A stretch of 64,000 nt of DNA from a virus. Shown in pieces: positions 7,583 to 15,937 of this stretch (its first letter is position 1; each line of letters opens with the position of its first letter). The stretch is taken from positions 62,001 to 126,000 of the IMG/VR virus record IMGVR_UViG_3300035698_020241. One strand, written 5' to 3'. The translations under genes and the position numbers were made by a program. The notes under the pieces were generated by a model that ran no database searches, had not been told where the DNA came from, and saw only the letters and a program-made list of their open reading frames with translations.

Positions 7583-7894
7583 TTATTGCTCTATTCCTCT
7601 TGTTATGTCTATTAATTTATCACCCATGATTAAACACTCCTCACCACCGATAAATTTATCAATTTTTTTATCTTCACTTAATAGTATAACACTTCCACAT
7701 GAAAAGTAAATCTCTTGTGGATCATATCCAACAACCCTTTTCAATGCTGGATAATCACAATTTGGACAAGGTGTCATTTCCCGATCTATATCATCATTAG
7801 TTTCATACACTTGGATTACTTCCTCAGAAGGTTGTAACCTCAATAATATCCATTTAAAAACGGTCATTGTTGTTTTATATAGAAATTTTTTCAT
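7583..7894 (-). CDS. Hypothetical protein with CxxC
   Basis: 103 aa. The N-terminal 25 residues are hydrophobic and basic; a CPNC pair near residue 43 suggests a half zinc ribbon. It overlaps the SLOG-like gene by 4 nt (coupled). No family recognised. Confidence 0.5.
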   Translation of the reverse strand: MKKFLYKTTMTVFKWILLRLQPSEEVIQVYETNDDIDREMTPCPNCDYPALKRVVGYDPQEIYFSCGSVILLSEDKKIDKFIGGEECLIMGDKLIDITRGIEQ

Positions 7895-8292
7895 ACAATT
7901 ACCAAGTTACATATATTATCTGGATGAAATTTCTTCCATTTTTTAATTGTGTCCTCGGTACCGCCCTTCCTTGAAGGATCAACAACAGCTATTAAGATAT
8001 CTGAATCTTTTGCTACTGTTGTATTTCTCTCATAGAACGCCTTTGCATATACATATTTAGGTGAATCTTTAGGAACAGGTTTCGGTCTATGTATAATGAG
8101 TTGTCCATTATCTTCGGTCAATCTTGTCCAATCCGCTATCTTCTCTGCGAATCTATCACCACCTTTTGGGCAACCTCCTGAACAAATCTTATCACCTGGT
8201 TCATAATATTTTCTGAACAATTCCATTACAAGTTTAAGATCATCTTTACCGTCTCTTTTCCTTGAGCCGACTATACCTATTGTTTTTGACAT
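7891..8292 (-). CDS. SLOG-family (DUF2493-like) nucleotide-binding protein
   Basis: 133 aa. The Rossmann-like start IGIVGSRKR, then ICSGGCPKGGDRFAEKIA near residue 37 and AKAFYERNTTVAKDSDILIAV near 83, are the hallmark order of DUF2493/YspA-type SLOG proteins. Such proteins are proposed to bind nucleotides or ADP-ribose derivatives. It is in an overlapping three-gene operon (7583-8558). Confidence 0.8.
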   Translation of the reverse strand: MSKTIGIVGSRKRDGKDDLKLVMELFRKYYEPGDKICSGGCPKGGDRFAEKIADWTRLTEDNGQLIIHRPKPVPKDSPKYVYAKAFYERNTTVAKDSDILIAVVDPSRKGGTEDTIKKWKKFHPDNICNLVIV

Positions 8293-8558
8293 TAATATTC
8301 CTTTTCAGACAGCCATGCACAATCTATCCATACAGCCACAGCTTCTAATTGTTTTGTAGAGAACACAATCTCCTCATTCTTAATAACAACATGATTTCTA
8401 TCATCATCAATTGTTTCTACATACCAACATGAGTAACCTTTAGATTCTAAATTTTCAGATTTTTCTTTATTAAAATGGGTTTCCTGTCTCCACCATTTAG
8501 TACCAATATCATTGATAAAATCTGGGTCTCTTCCTTTTTTATAAAAATCAAAATCCAT
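8292..8558 (-). CDS. Hypothetical protein
   Basis: 88 aa, acidic, aromatic-rich (WWRQ, CWYVETID, AVWIDCAWL). The stop shares one base with the next gene start. No family recognised. Confidence 0.5.
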   Translation of the reverse strand: MDFDFYKKGRDPDFINDIGTKWWRQETHFNKEKSENLESKGYSCWYVETIDDDRNHVVIKNEEIVFSTKQLEAVAVWIDCAWLSEKEY

Positions 8559-8581
8559 TGTATTATCCTTTCATTAAATTT

Positions 8582-8764
8582 TTAATTATGACATCCAGTT
8601 GAAAACTGATACCTAAATTTTTCAGGATGTTGTAAAAAATATTTACAATTATCATTTTTACACACCTTTACATAATCAAACGGCATAACCGCTTCTATAT
8701 CAGTGCTATTACACTTAGGACATTTAATTATTTTACCGTTTTCCTTCATGATTTTTTCTTTCAT
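8582..8764 (-). CDS. Small zinc-ribbon protein
   Basis: 60 aa at most; a second Met at residue 6 is an alternative start. CPKC near residue 15 and CKNDNC near 36 form a zinc ribbon. A promoter lies upstream at 8807-8835. Confidence 0.55.
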   Translation of the reverse strand: MKEKIMKENGKIIKCPKCNSTDIEAVMPFDYVKVCKNDNCKYFLQHPEKFRYQFSTGCHN

Positions 8765-8806
8765 CCAAAACTATCATTTTTCTTTAACATCTTTATTCCT
8801 TATTAT

Positions 8807-8835
8807 ATTATATCATTTTTTCTTATAAATGTAAA
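8807..8835 (-). promoter_or_regulatory. Sigma70-like promoter
   Basis: Minus strand TTTACA, 17 nt, TATAAT. It overlaps the end of the phosphoesterase gene and points at 8582-8764 and beyond. Confidence 0.7.
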
Positions 8836-9371
8836 TTATCAATCTTTAACATAAGGCTTGATAATCTAATAGGTCTGTAATCTATTTGTTCCACAGACAC
8901 ATTTACATGTATCACTTTCTTTGATTTATATATAAAATCACCCTTATCATGTACATGTCCTGCTATTGATATTGTTCGTGGTGGAACATCAAGTTGTGGT
9001 CTATGTGAGAAATAAAATCTTATATCCTCATTTGGACAATCAACTATAAAAGGATTTTTTATCAATGTTACTCCAACATCGTCAAACCATTTTATACCTT
9101 TTCTATCGTGGTTACCTTTGAGATTAAAAATCTTACCTGGTAACTGATCTATTACTTTTTTAGTCATTTCTTTACTACCAAATGATAAGTCTCCAAGATG
9201 AAGAACCGTATCATTCTTTTTTACTACCTGATTCCAATTGGTAATAATTTTTTCCTGCCAACCATGTGATCTATTAGCATATTCTGCTATATTTCTATGA
9301 TATAGATGTAAATCTGATATCAAAAATATATCGTAAATCGTTTCTCCATTAAATATACAGTTTTCTTCCAC
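8823..9371 (-). CDS. Calcineurin-like metallophosphoesterase
   Basis: 182 aa from a GTG start with AAAGG upstream. Motifs in order: SDLHLYH near residue 19, HLGDLSFG near 58, LKGNHDRKG near 84, FSHRP near 119, AGHVHDKG near 136. This matches small phage and YfcE-like phosphoesterases. Substrate unknown. A second, unrelated-length family member is at 45-794. Confidence 0.85.
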   Translation of the reverse strand: MEENCIFNGETIYDIFLISDLHLYHRNIAEYANRSHGWQEKIITNWNQVVKKNDTVLHLGDLSFGSKEMTKKVIDQLPGKIFNLKGNHDRKGIKWFDDVGVTLIKNPFIVDCPNEDIRFYFSHRPQLDVPPRTISIAGHVHDKGDFIYKSKKVIHVNVSVEQIDYRPIRLSSLMLKIDNLHL

Positions 9372-9470
9372 TTTTTTACCTTTATTAGAAATAAATCGTT
9401 TTACTCCAAATACTTTCTTTTCATTCCAGGAACTAACTTTGAATCACCTCCTGAACATTTGTTCTTTTAT

Positions 9471-10331
9471 TTATTTTACGAATTTTTTTATAAAATCTAT
9501 ACATGTGTTTTTGTTATTCATCCAGTCATTTTCTTTTATCACTAACAGGTCAATATTTTTTTCTTTACATTGGACAACCTTCTGATGGTCTCTGTATTTT
9601 GTTTCAATATCATTGTGCCAATATTCGCCGTTAAACTCAATGGCTTTATTAATGGAAGGTATGAAAATGTCTAATTCTAAATTCCATCCTGTTTTAGGAT
9701 TTATAATTTGCGTTCTATCATTCTCCACAATATATTCAGGTGTTAATAATTTAACAACTTCTAATACTTCCTTCTCTGTTTTAGAAGTTGATGCTTCTTT
9801 CCAACATTCTGGACATCTGCTACCTTGTTGAAAATTATTCCATACCATTTCAAACTCATGGCCTTTAGGACACTTCATTCTCAATTTAACATGAGCATTT
9901 TTATACTCCTTACTCAAAAGTTTATAACCCTCTTTTTCTATATTCTTTCTTACATATTCATTTCTTATACATTTAGAACATCTTCGTCCTTGTTTGAAAT
10001 GACTCCATATCATTTCAAATTTATGACCTTTAGGACATTGAAATTCCAATTTAGTTTTACTATTTTTATATGTTTTACTTAAAAGTTTATAATCTTCTTG
10101 CTCTATTTGATCTTTTACATATGAATAAGACAATCTTTGTTTTTCTATACTACATATAGAACATCTATCACCTTGTTTCAAATGACTCCAATTCATTTCA
10201 AATCTATGACCTTTAGGACACATTAGTTTTAATTTAACATGAGCATTTTTATACTCCTTACTCAAAAGTTTATAACCTTCAACATTCTCAATTTGTTCCT
10301 TTACATAATCATATGTTAATTTCTTAGGCAT
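9471..10331 (-). CDS. VSR-like (EDxHD) homing endonuclease with zinc-ribbon repeats
   Basis: 286 aa. Three repeats of the type LLSKEYKNAH..LK..CPKGH.FEM.W..F.QG.RC..C occupy residues 1-175; each supplies one zinc site and probably contacts DNA. The C-terminal nuclease domain has ELDIFIPSINKAIEFNGEYWH, the active-site strand of VSR-like enzymes such as the I-Bth0305I family. It is a paralogue of the gene that splits the DNA polymerase (59797-60843). Confidence 0.8.
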   Translation of the reverse strand: MPKKLTYDYVKEQIENVEGYKLLSKEYKNAHVKLKLMCPKGHRFEMNWSHLKQGDRCSICSIEKQRLSYSYVKDQIEQEDYKLLSKTYKNSKTKLEFQCPKGHKFEMIWSHFKQGRRCSKCIRNEYVRKNIEKEGYKLLSKEYKNAHVKLRMKCPKGHEFEMVWNNFQQGSRCPECWKEASTSKTEKEVLEVVKLLTPEYIVENDRTQIINPKTGWNLELDIFIPSINKAIEFNGEYWHNDIETKYRDHQKVVQCKEKNIDLLVIKENDWMNNKNTCIDFIKKFVK

Positions 10332-10503
10332 TTTTAATCTTTTATTTAATAATCTAAAATAATTAGTTTACTTTTTCCTCCAATATGTTATCCTATCTCC
10401 TGTAGCCAGCCGCGATATACCATTACCAATAATATATACCTATACCACCTATTATTATAATAGATATATACTATACTCCAATCATACATTACATTTCCTA
10501 CTA

Positions 10504-10719
10504 TCAACATCCTTTTATAATATTATATATATTATTTACTACCATATCTATTTTCCTATTATTATTTCCATATAATATCATCACTAATCTTCCTAATGAA
10601 ACATCATAAACATATCCTTTTAATTCTATATCTTCACTTATACAATATTTACCAATATTCTCTTCTAATCCTGGATGTGGTATTATATTAATGAGTACAT
10701 CTATTATTTTTATATTCAT
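10504..10719 (-). CDS. Hypothetical small protein
   Basis: 71 aa with AAGGATAAG before the ATG. Mixed hydrophobic and charged, no membrane segment, no family recognised. The 172 nt between it and the VSR-like gene (10332-10503) are AT-rich and hold nothing I can name. Confidence 0.5.
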   Translation of the reverse strand: MNIKIIDVLINIIPHPGLEENIGKYCISEDIELKGYVYDVSLGRLVMILYGNNNRKIDMVVNNIYNIIKGC

Positions 10720-10749
10720 AATCTTATCCTTTCTATTCTATTTATCATA

Positions 10750-10827
10750 TGGTCCCCCTGGCAGGATTCGAACCTGCGACTTTTTGATTCGTAATCAAAC
10801 ACTCTGATTCCGCTGAGCTACAGGGGG
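10750..10827 (-). tRNA. tRNA-Arg (ACG)
   Basis: Acceptor CCCCCTG/CAGGGGG, anticodon loop TTACGAA, T-arm GCAGGTTCGAATCCTGC, encoded CCA. Confidence 0.92.
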
Positions 10828-10840
10828 AAGTATTTTTAAT

Positions 10841-10911
10841 TGGCACACCGTCCAGGAATCGAACCCGGCACAACGAAGTTTGGAGCCTCATTTGATCCCA
10901 GATCACGATGC
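10841..10911 (-). tRNA. tRNA-Trp (CCA)
   Basis: Acceptor GCATCGT/ACGGTGT, anticodon loop CTCCAAA on stem TGAGG/CTTCG, T-arm CCGGGTTCGATTCCTGG, encoded CCA. Only 71 nt because the D-arm (GATCTGGGATC) is short. Confidence 0.82.
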
Positions 10912-10920
10912 TCATATAAA

Positions 10921-10963
10921 CAAAAAAGGGATTCTACACTCATTATTGGTAAAATCCCTTTCT
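10921..10963 (-). terminator. Intrinsic terminator
   Basis: Stem AAAGGGATT/AATCCCTTT followed on the minus strand by TTTTTTG. It closes the micro-unit at 10993-11152. Confidence 0.75.
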
Positions 10964-10992
10964 AAATCTAACTATTTTTAATATGATTTTAC

Positions 10993-11079
10993 CTATATGG
11001 AGTTTTCTCCTTGCCAATCTGAGCCTAGTAAATCGCTGGAATAATTATCTAAACTGCGATATGCTGATACTATTTTCAT
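10993..11079 (-). CDS. Possible 28-residue peptide
   Basis: Frame MKIVSAYRSLDN...GENSI with GGAGAG before the ATG. It has its own promoter (11124-11152) and a terminator (10921-10963), so it forms a discrete unit. It could equally be a small RNA. Confidence 0.35.
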   Translation of the reverse strand: MKIVSAYRSLDNYSSDLLGSDWQGENSI

Positions 11080-11123
11080 TACTCTCCATCCTTAAAAATC
11101 ATAATTTATTTTACTTTATCCTA

Positions 11124-11152
11124 TTTATAACATATTTGGTTGATTTTGTAAA
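11124..11152 (-). promoter_or_regulatory. Sigma70-like promoter
   Basis: Minus strand TTTACA, 17 nt, TATAAA, upstream of the 28-codon frame. The stretch 11153-11339 holds no gene that I can see; it carries a copy of the 15-17 bp repeat described at 11584-11728. Confidence 0.6.
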
Positions 11153-11339
11153 TATATATTTTTATTTTAATCCGTTCATATTTAAAAAGTCAATAGGTAA
11201 GACGACCCCCAAAAGTGCTTTCGTTTAAGTCCGTGCTAGGTACTATAACCCTTTTCTGCATTTTAACGGACGGTATGTCTCTTTACTGCACATCAACCTA
11301 TAAATTCATAATAACTATACAACTACATCATAGTTAAGT

Positions 11340-11579
11340 CTAATCAAATAATAACGACAATTCCATGAAATCATTTAACGAATCTTCAACATTTACCATG
11401 ATATTATTTACATGTTCTTCCATTTCCTTAGTAGAATACTCTATCATTTCGATGCATTCATCAAATTCCATATAACCATCTTTCAGACCGTCAGTTGCAG
11501 CCCCAAGTTCTTCAGGAATATCCCTAAGTATTTTTATTGATTTTGAACATTCCTCAACTAATTTTTCAATTTGTCTCAT
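11340..11579 (-). CDS. Helical acidic protein, paralogue of 11729-12031
   Basis: 79 aa, predicted all-helical and acidic. LRDIPEELGAATDGLKDG and the following heptad-like region align with LKEIPEEIDNAVFRMDIG in the upstream gene. Unknown function; appears to arise from a tandem duplication. Confidence 0.6.
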   Translation of the reverse strand: MRQIEKLVEECSKSIKILRDIPEELGAATDGLKDGYMEFDECIEMIEYSTKEMEEHVNNIMVNVEDSLNDFMELSLLFD

Positions 11580-11583
11580 TTTA

Positions 11584-11691
11584 TCACACCTTTTTAATCT
11601 TACTGGTTATGTTACTTTTTGGTTTACGTTTCAAAGACTTACCTCATTTGAAACCTTTATTCAAGGTTTCAGGTTTGGCTTTCCCTTGCCT
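11584..11691 (-). pseudogene. Duplicated C-terminal fragment of gene 12036-12572
   Basis: Translated on the minus strand it gives KAKPETLNKGFK, a stop, then GKSLKRKPKSNITSKIKKV. This matches the last 33 residues of the gene at 12036 (KAKSVTLNKGFKRGKALKRKPKCKITSKIRKV in two parts), with Arg replaced by an in-frame TGA. It lies just upstream of the duplicated helical gene, as in the parent arrangement. Confidence 0.75.
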
Positions 11692-11728
11692 ATATTATTT
11701 GTACTTACCGTACATCAACCTATAAATT

Positions 11729-12031
11729 CTATCCTACTATTATAGGTTCTGTTATATGACTCAATTCGTTTAAAAGTCCTACAGGTAAAGAAGTATCATT
11801 TAAGATTATTATACCGGCTTCATCTGAAAGAATTTCTAACATATCGTCAACCGTTTCATATATGATATCTAATTTAGCTGCCGTTTCTGCAGCAAGTTCT
11901 ATGATATACTCACTTGCATCAATTCCTATGTCCATACGAAAAACCGCGTTATCAATTTCTTCAGGAATTTCTTTAAGTCTATTCTTTGCATCTTTATAAT
12001 CCTTGTGTATTTCATCAAAATTTTTATCCAT
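11729..12031 (-). CDS. Helical acidic protein
   Basis: 100 aa, helical, acidic N-terminal two thirds, hydrophobic tail (EAGIIILND...EPIIVG). Starts 5 nt after the stop of the next gene, so co-translated. Paralogue at 11340. The downstream sequence GAATTTATAGGTTGATG is repeated after both copies. Confidence 0.6.
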   Translation of the reverse strand: MDKNFDEIHKDYKDAKNRLKEIPEEIDNAVFRMDIGIDASEYIIELAAETAAKLDIIYETVDDMLEILSDEAGIIILNDTSLPVGLLNELSHITEPIIVG

Positions 12032-12035
12032 TTTG

Positions 12036-12572
12036 TTACACCTTTCTTATCTTACTGGTTATTTTACATTTTGGTTTTCGTTTTAAGGCCTTGCCTCTTT
12101 TAAATCCTTTATTCAAGGTTACTGATTTGGCTTTATTTCCTATATCATCATACGACTTTGTTGCTGTAGGATCATCATCTACGAAGTCCTCAGCCTCAAA
12201 AATTTGTTCATCTCCACTCAAAGCTCTTCCAAGATTTTCAAGATTTTCCCTTGGAAACCAACCATCAACACATAAGTCCCTCATGATACTTTTGAGTTTT
12301 TTAAGAACTATAGGAGATAAAGGACCGTCTTTCGCCTTTACTCTTTTTGGAAGTTTTTCAAGTAATACAGTAGGCATACAACTTTCATGATTTGTAACCA
12401 TGGTGAATCTACCAGTTTTACCATACTTAACTTTCTGTCTGGTTATACCATTGAAGGCAAACCATCTGAATCCTTTCCTTTTATCCTCAGTCAGTGTGCT
12501 GAAAATTAACTTATTGTTTTCATCTATCTGTATGAAGGGACTATTACTTCCCTCAGAATATTTCAATATCAT
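12036..12572 (-). CDS. Hypothetical protein with basic tail
   Basis: 178 aa. Mixed alpha/beta N-terminal region with several Trp and Phe, an acidic stretch near 130 (EAEDFVDDD) and a very basic C-terminus (KRGKALKRKPKCKITSKIRK) that may bind nucleic acid. Family not recognised. Confidence 0.6.
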   Translation of the reverse strand: MILKYSEGSNSPFIQIDENNKLIFSTLTEDKRKGFRWFAFNGITRQKVKYGKTGRFTMVTNHESCMPTVLLEKLPKRVKAKDGPLSPIVLKKLKSIMRDLCVDGWFPRENLENLGRALSGDEQIFEAEDFVDDDPTATKSYDDIGNKAKSVTLNKGFKRGKALKRKPKCKITSKIRKV

Positions 12573-12580
12573 TATATCTC

Positions 12581-12979
12581 CTATTCAAACTCAAAAGATT
12601 TACATTCAGGACAATTATATGTTTGTTTTATTCTATCATTTACAACAGGACAGTCATCCTCATTATATTTACACCCATGTTTAACACAACAATGAGTTTT
12701 ATGGACACCCTCTCTTGCCTCTACAACATAATAATCAAGCCATGTTTCACGCTCTTCATTATATATCTCTATTGCTTCATCTTCATCAACTTTATCTTCC
12801 TCCATGATATCACCAACTTCCCTGAGACCGTGAAGTCCACAATAACCTTCATAAGATTCTATGGCTGATTCCCAAGCTGCTTTACTTGCTTCATCTTCCG
12901 ACTCAAATTCATCGGTATATGAATATGTTGCTCCACCGAAGCCGCCTCCGAGTCCTGCATATATTTTAAATTTTTTCAT
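12581..12979 (-). CDS. Conserved phage hypothetical, zinc-binding C-terminus
   Basis: 132 aa. Starts MKKFKIYAGLGGGFGGATY, a Gly-rich opening I recall from hypothetical proteins of large phages. The middle is strongly acidic (VGDIMEEDKVDEDEAIEIYNEE in part). The C-terminus has HCCVKHGC and CPEC, a likely zinc site. Overlaps the upstream gene by 14 nt. Confidence 0.6.
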   Translation of the reverse strand: MKKFKIYAGLGGGFGGATYSYTDEFESEDEASKAAWESAIESYEGYCGLHGLREVGDIMEEDKVDEDEAIEIYNEERETWLDYYVVEAREGVHKTHCCVKHGCKYNEDDCPVVNDRIKQTYNCPECKSFEFE

Positions 12980-13148
12980 TATTTTCCTTATTTTCTGGTT
13001 TTTTTGGTCTACTCATACATATAGTGCAGTTATGATCTGTACAAGTATCCTCTATCCATATATTACATTCTTTACAGAATACGGAGTCATATTTTTCATT
13101 ATATGTTCCTGGTTTTACACACTTAGGACATCTTTTATATCTTTCCAT
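12966..13148 (-). CDS. Small zinc-ribbon protein, paralogue of 53865-54074
   Basis: 60 aa. CPKC, CKEC and CTICMSRP form two knuckles, with the conserved string Y-x-x-K/E-Y-D-S-V/M-FC-K-C-NIW shared with the gene at 53865. Strong AAAGGAGAT ribosome site. Confidence 0.7.
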   Translation of the reverse strand: MERYKRCPKCVKPGTYNEKYDSVFCKECNIWIEDTCTDHNCTICMSRPKKPENKENNEKI

Positions 13149-13179
13149 ATCACATTATCTCCTTTGTATTTTAACATTT

Positions 13180-14031
13180 CTATACAACTACAAGAGCGCC
13201 AGTGTTTATTCCGTAAAGATCCGTAGCCAAACGATTCAGGGTCTTATGTCTCTGTGAAAAAACATTGGAACCCTTACGAGCCTTGGCAACATGTGTTGAT
13301 AAATAAGTAAGGACATTGAATGCTCCCCACATAGTGTTATCAAGTTTCTGCTCTATTAAAAGAGGCTCATAACTATCAATTATTGACTTGGCAACCTTTA
13401 CACCAAGATACTGGTGTTTTTTAGCCTTGGTACCATCATCAGACTTTGTATGACCATTTACAAAATTCTCAAAAAGTCTTTTGTCCATGGGTATTTTTGA
13501 CCAGTCTTTCCAGATTTCTGTATTTTTATGAAATGCATCAAACTTCATTTCAAAAGAATTACGCAATCTTTCAGGATTATTGACAAAATGGGCAAACGAC
13601 TCTTTAAAAAGAGAAGATTTCCCCATAACCATACCATTGGTACATGCCCAACGATATCCCATTAACTCATAACCGAAAGCAGTTTTACCGTTATAACCGT
13701 TATGTATTTCTAACATAACACCTGTTGCGTCACCAGGTAAAACTTCGGAAGTAAGACGATCATCACCGAATATTACACGGCGTTTCCATCGTTTTGTCTC
13801 TGCGTCCATATGATCCTGAACTTCTTTAACCTCAAACGCTGTCATCGCCTCATTGAACATTTCATCAATATCAGAATTGGTAACAAGTTCATAACCAGGA
13901 GAAACAATACCAAGAACATCATCTGTATCATCATTGATAAGTGCTTCCTTATCAAGAATTATACCGGAATCAGTTTTTAATGTTTCCCGTCTAACACTGA
14001 AAAATGGATTTCTTTCTTCAATATATCCCAT
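13180..14031 (-). CDS. DUF932 phage/plasmid-like protein
   Basis: 283 aa. The pattern GIVSPGYELVTNSDIDEMFNEA near residue 42, VMLEIHNGYNGKTAFGYELMGYRWACTNGM near 105 and MWGAFNVLTYLSTH near 234 is characteristic of the DUF932 (TIGR03299) family found on phages and plasmids. Biochemical role unknown. Full length for the family. Confidence 0.85.
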   Translation of the reverse strand: MGYIEERNPFFSVRRETLKTDSGIILDKEALINDDTDDVLGIVSPGYELVTNSDIDEMFNEAMTAFEVKEVQDHMDAETKRWKRRVIFGDDRLTSEVLPGDATGVMLEIHNGYNGKTAFGYELMGYRWACTNGMVMGKSSLFKESFAHFVNNPERLRNSFEMKFDAFHKNTEIWKDWSKIPMDKRLFENFVNGHTKSDDGTKAKKHQYLGVKVAKSIIDSYEPLLIEQKLDNTMWGAFNVLTYLSTHVAKARKGSNVFSQRHKTLNRLATDLYGINTGALVVV

Positions 14032-14049
14032 AATTACATTTCCTTTCTT

Positions 14050-14232
14050 TTAAGTTTTTCCAACTATTATTTTTTCATCATAATCATAGTCAAAAGATTT
14101 AACTCCTTCAGAACCATTAATATCCACACAATCAAAATAATCCTGTTCACCACTATTACATAACCATTCAACAAAATACTTAGCTTGTGCTGAATTTTTA
14201 AAAATTAGTTTTACTTCGTTTTTTGTTTTCAC
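14050..14232 (-). CDS. Hypothetical small protein
   Basis: 60 aa, acidic C-terminal half. Start shares one base with the end of the upstream gene. No family recognised. Confidence 0.5.
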   Translation of the reverse strand: MKTKNEVKLIFKNSAQAKYFVEWLCNSGEQDYFDCVDINGSEGVKSFDYDYDEKIIVGKT

Positions 14233-14519
14233 TATACTCCTTTATACCAAATTATAAATCTTTTATCATTATTTGGTAAAAACATTTCACTTACATTAAT
14301 GATGTTTTCAACAGGTATACATTCCTTTTCTAACCACTCATTCATAACATTCATTATATCTGTATTTTTAATAATTACCTGTCCAAAGGTAACTACCTTA
14401 AATGTTTTTCTTTTCAATTTCTTACCGGCTTTATAGAAGTCAATTTCTGATATAACTTCTCTATTGATCTTTGCTCTTTCCTCATTGAGACATTCTACAT
14501 ATTCAATATTAACCCTCAT
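14232..14519 (-). CDS. Hypothetical protein
   Basis: 95 aa starting MRVNIEYVECLNEERA, chosen because AAGGAGATAATA precedes it. Mixed alpha/beta. The promoter at 14579-14607 is upstream. No family recognised. Confidence 0.55.
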   Translation of the reverse strand: MRVNIEYVECLNEERAKINREVISEIDFYKAGKKLKRKTFKVVTFGQVIIKNTDIMNVMNEWLEKECIPVENIINVSEMFLPNNDKRFIIWYKGV

Positions 14520-14578
14520 TATTATCTCCTTAATTTGGGGTTTTAAACTCATAATTATATTTTTCAATCACTAAAATC

Positions 14579-14607
14579 ATTATATCAAAAATTGCACGCG
14601 ATGTAAA
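14579..14607 (-). promoter_or_regulatory. Sigma70-like promoter
   Basis: Minus strand TTTACA, 17 nt, TATAAT. It drives 14232-14519 and the genes after it. Confidence 0.75.
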
Positions 14608-14634
14608 TTAAAAAATGCGTGATTTGTTTTCAAA

Positions 14635-14667
14635 ACAAAACAAGGGGTTAGATGATTCTAACCCCTT
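14635..14667 (-). terminator. Intrinsic terminator
   Basis: Perfect stem AAGGGGTTAG/CTAACCCCTT with six-base loop, then TGTTTTGTTTTG on the minus strand. The stop codon of the 40-residue gene lies in its first arm. Confidence 0.75.
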
Positions 14668-14780
14668 ATGTATCTGATAAAATAATTTATACATCTCCAA
14701 CATGTATGCTGGTTTTTAAATCCTGTAAAATAACTTCCACATTCTTTACAATGATGTACAAAGTCAATTCGTTTTTTCAT
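14658..14780 (-). CDS. 40-residue zinc-ribbon protein
   Basis: Frame MKKRIDFVHHCKECG...TCWRCINYFIRYIRG, with CKEC and CWRC. Very strong ribosome site (GGGAGGAGATAATA). It ends inside the terminator stem and starts 3 nt after the next gene's stop. Confidence 0.7.
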   Translation of the reverse strand: MKKRIDFVHHCKECGSYFTGFKNQHTCWRCINYFIRYIRG

Positions 14781-14782
14781 TA

Positions 14783-15520
14783 TTATCTCCTCCCATTATA
14801 CATACCATCACCTTTAACTGCGATAATATGTCTCACATCAATTCTCCTCTGTTTTCCGATATCCTTGTGGAAATCACTTTCCCAGATAAAAACAGATTTT
14901 GGAGTGGTTCTAATAAGGTCTCTCCACTGCTTACCACCCTTGTAATTTATCTGTACCCTGTAATTATAATGATTTCTACTATAATCAAAATTCTTTTTAA
15001 GTCCAAGAGACACGAATTTTGCATTCGCTATCTGTTGTTTCATATTTTTTACAACTTTTTTATTTTCAGTGATTTTATCCTGAACTTCAAGTCCGATTTT
15101 AAGGTCGTCACTATCAGCCATTCCTACAATACCAAAAGTATGTCTATAACACTGGATTTTCCAGATTCCTTGACTTTTGAAGTCAAAAACACTGTATTCT
15201 GTGGCTCCTGATAATCTACCGCGAGTTATAGGACGAACTTTTATAATAACTCCACGAATATTACCTTTTCTTGATGCCCATGTAACAATGGCACCAACCA
15301 CAGCGTTATAAACTTTTTCATTAAAACTGCCGGCAGCCCTTTTAAATTTATCTTCATCAAAAGTTTTACCGTCAACAGAAAGACCCCATCTACGGGCTAA
15401 ACTTAAAAGCATATCAGGATCATTTTTCCATTGATTAACTTTTTTCATCATATTTGTTGCATTAGGAACATTGGAGACATCGGGATGAACTTGTTTTGCT
15501 ATATCTGTATATAAACTCAT
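14783..15520 (-). CDS. Hypothetical protein with J-like N-terminus
   Basis: 245 aa starting MSLYTDIAKQVHPDV, chosen because AAAGGAGAT precedes it. The first 60 residues contain HPD in a J-domain-like setting (AKQVHPDVSNVPNATNMMKK, VNQWKNDPDMLLSLA). The rest includes beta-rich segments (VIIKVRPITRG, YSVFDFKSQG) and is unrecognised. The J-domain reading is tentative. A leader-hairpin repeat (15566-15605) lies upstream. Confidence 0.55.
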   Translation of the reverse strand: MSLYTDIAKQVHPDVSNVPNATNMMKKVNQWKNDPDMLLSLARRWGLSVDGKTFDEDKFKRAAGSFNEKVYNAVVGAIVTWASRKGNIRGVIIKVRPITRGRLSGATEYSVFDFKSQGIWKIQCYRHTFGIVGMADSDDLKIGLEVQDKITENKKVVKNMKQQIANAKFVSLGLKKNFDYSRNHYNYRVQINYKGGKQWRDLIRTTPKSVFIWESDFHKDIGKQRRIDVRHIIAVKGDGMYNGRR

Positions 15521-15565
15521 CTTCAAAATCTCCTTTCGTTTTATTTTCAATCATTAAATACATTA

Positions 15566-15605
15566 TACCAACTCAAGGGTATATCTATTGTATAGGTACA
15601 CCCTT
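15566..15605 (-). repeat. Leader hairpin repeat, copy 1
   Basis: Divergent copy: GGGTGTACC...GATATACCC arms, then TTGAGTTGGTA, placed before the gene 14783-15520. Confidence 0.65.
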
Positions 15606-15606
15606 T

Positions 15607-15870
15607 TTATTTTGGACAGATATGTTCTCTTCGTAGTCTTGAACTTGCATTCATTTCTGTAATTAACTCACCACAATCTTTACATTTGTATATAGTGTTA
15701 CAACCACTATTCATTTCATGTGTGAATTTATTACCATTCCATAAATCAGAATCAACAGACCTTACTAATTCTAATTTTAACATCTTCATTTTTCTATTAA
15801 CATTAATTTTACCGTGTAACAATATCCATGTGCCTAAACACGCCATACCAGTTATTACAGTTATATACAT
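15607..15870 (-). CDS. Small membrane-anchored zinc-ribbon protein
   Basis: 87 aa. Hydrophobic N-terminus (ITVITGMACLGTWILL) suggests one membrane segment; CKDCGE near residue 62 and a late Cys give a possible zinc ribbon. AAAAGGAGAT precedes the ATG. Function unknown. Confidence 0.55.
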   Translation of the reverse strand: MYITVITGMACLGTWILLHGKINVNRKMKMLKLELVRSVDSDLWNGNKFTHEMNSGCNTIYKCKDCGELITEMNASSRLRREHICPK

Positions 15871-15886
15871 TTTTTAATCTCCTTTT

Positions 15887-15927
15887 CTACCAACTCAAGG
15901 GCGTCCTATTGTATAGGTACGCCCTTA
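15887..15927 (-). repeat. Leader hairpin repeat, copy 2
   Basis: Arms AAGGGCGTACCTAT/ATAGGACGCCCTT around a short loop, then GAGTTGGTAGAAAAGGAG, which ends in the ribosome site of 15607-15870. Confidence 0.8.
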
Positions 15928-15937
15928 GACTTTGAGA

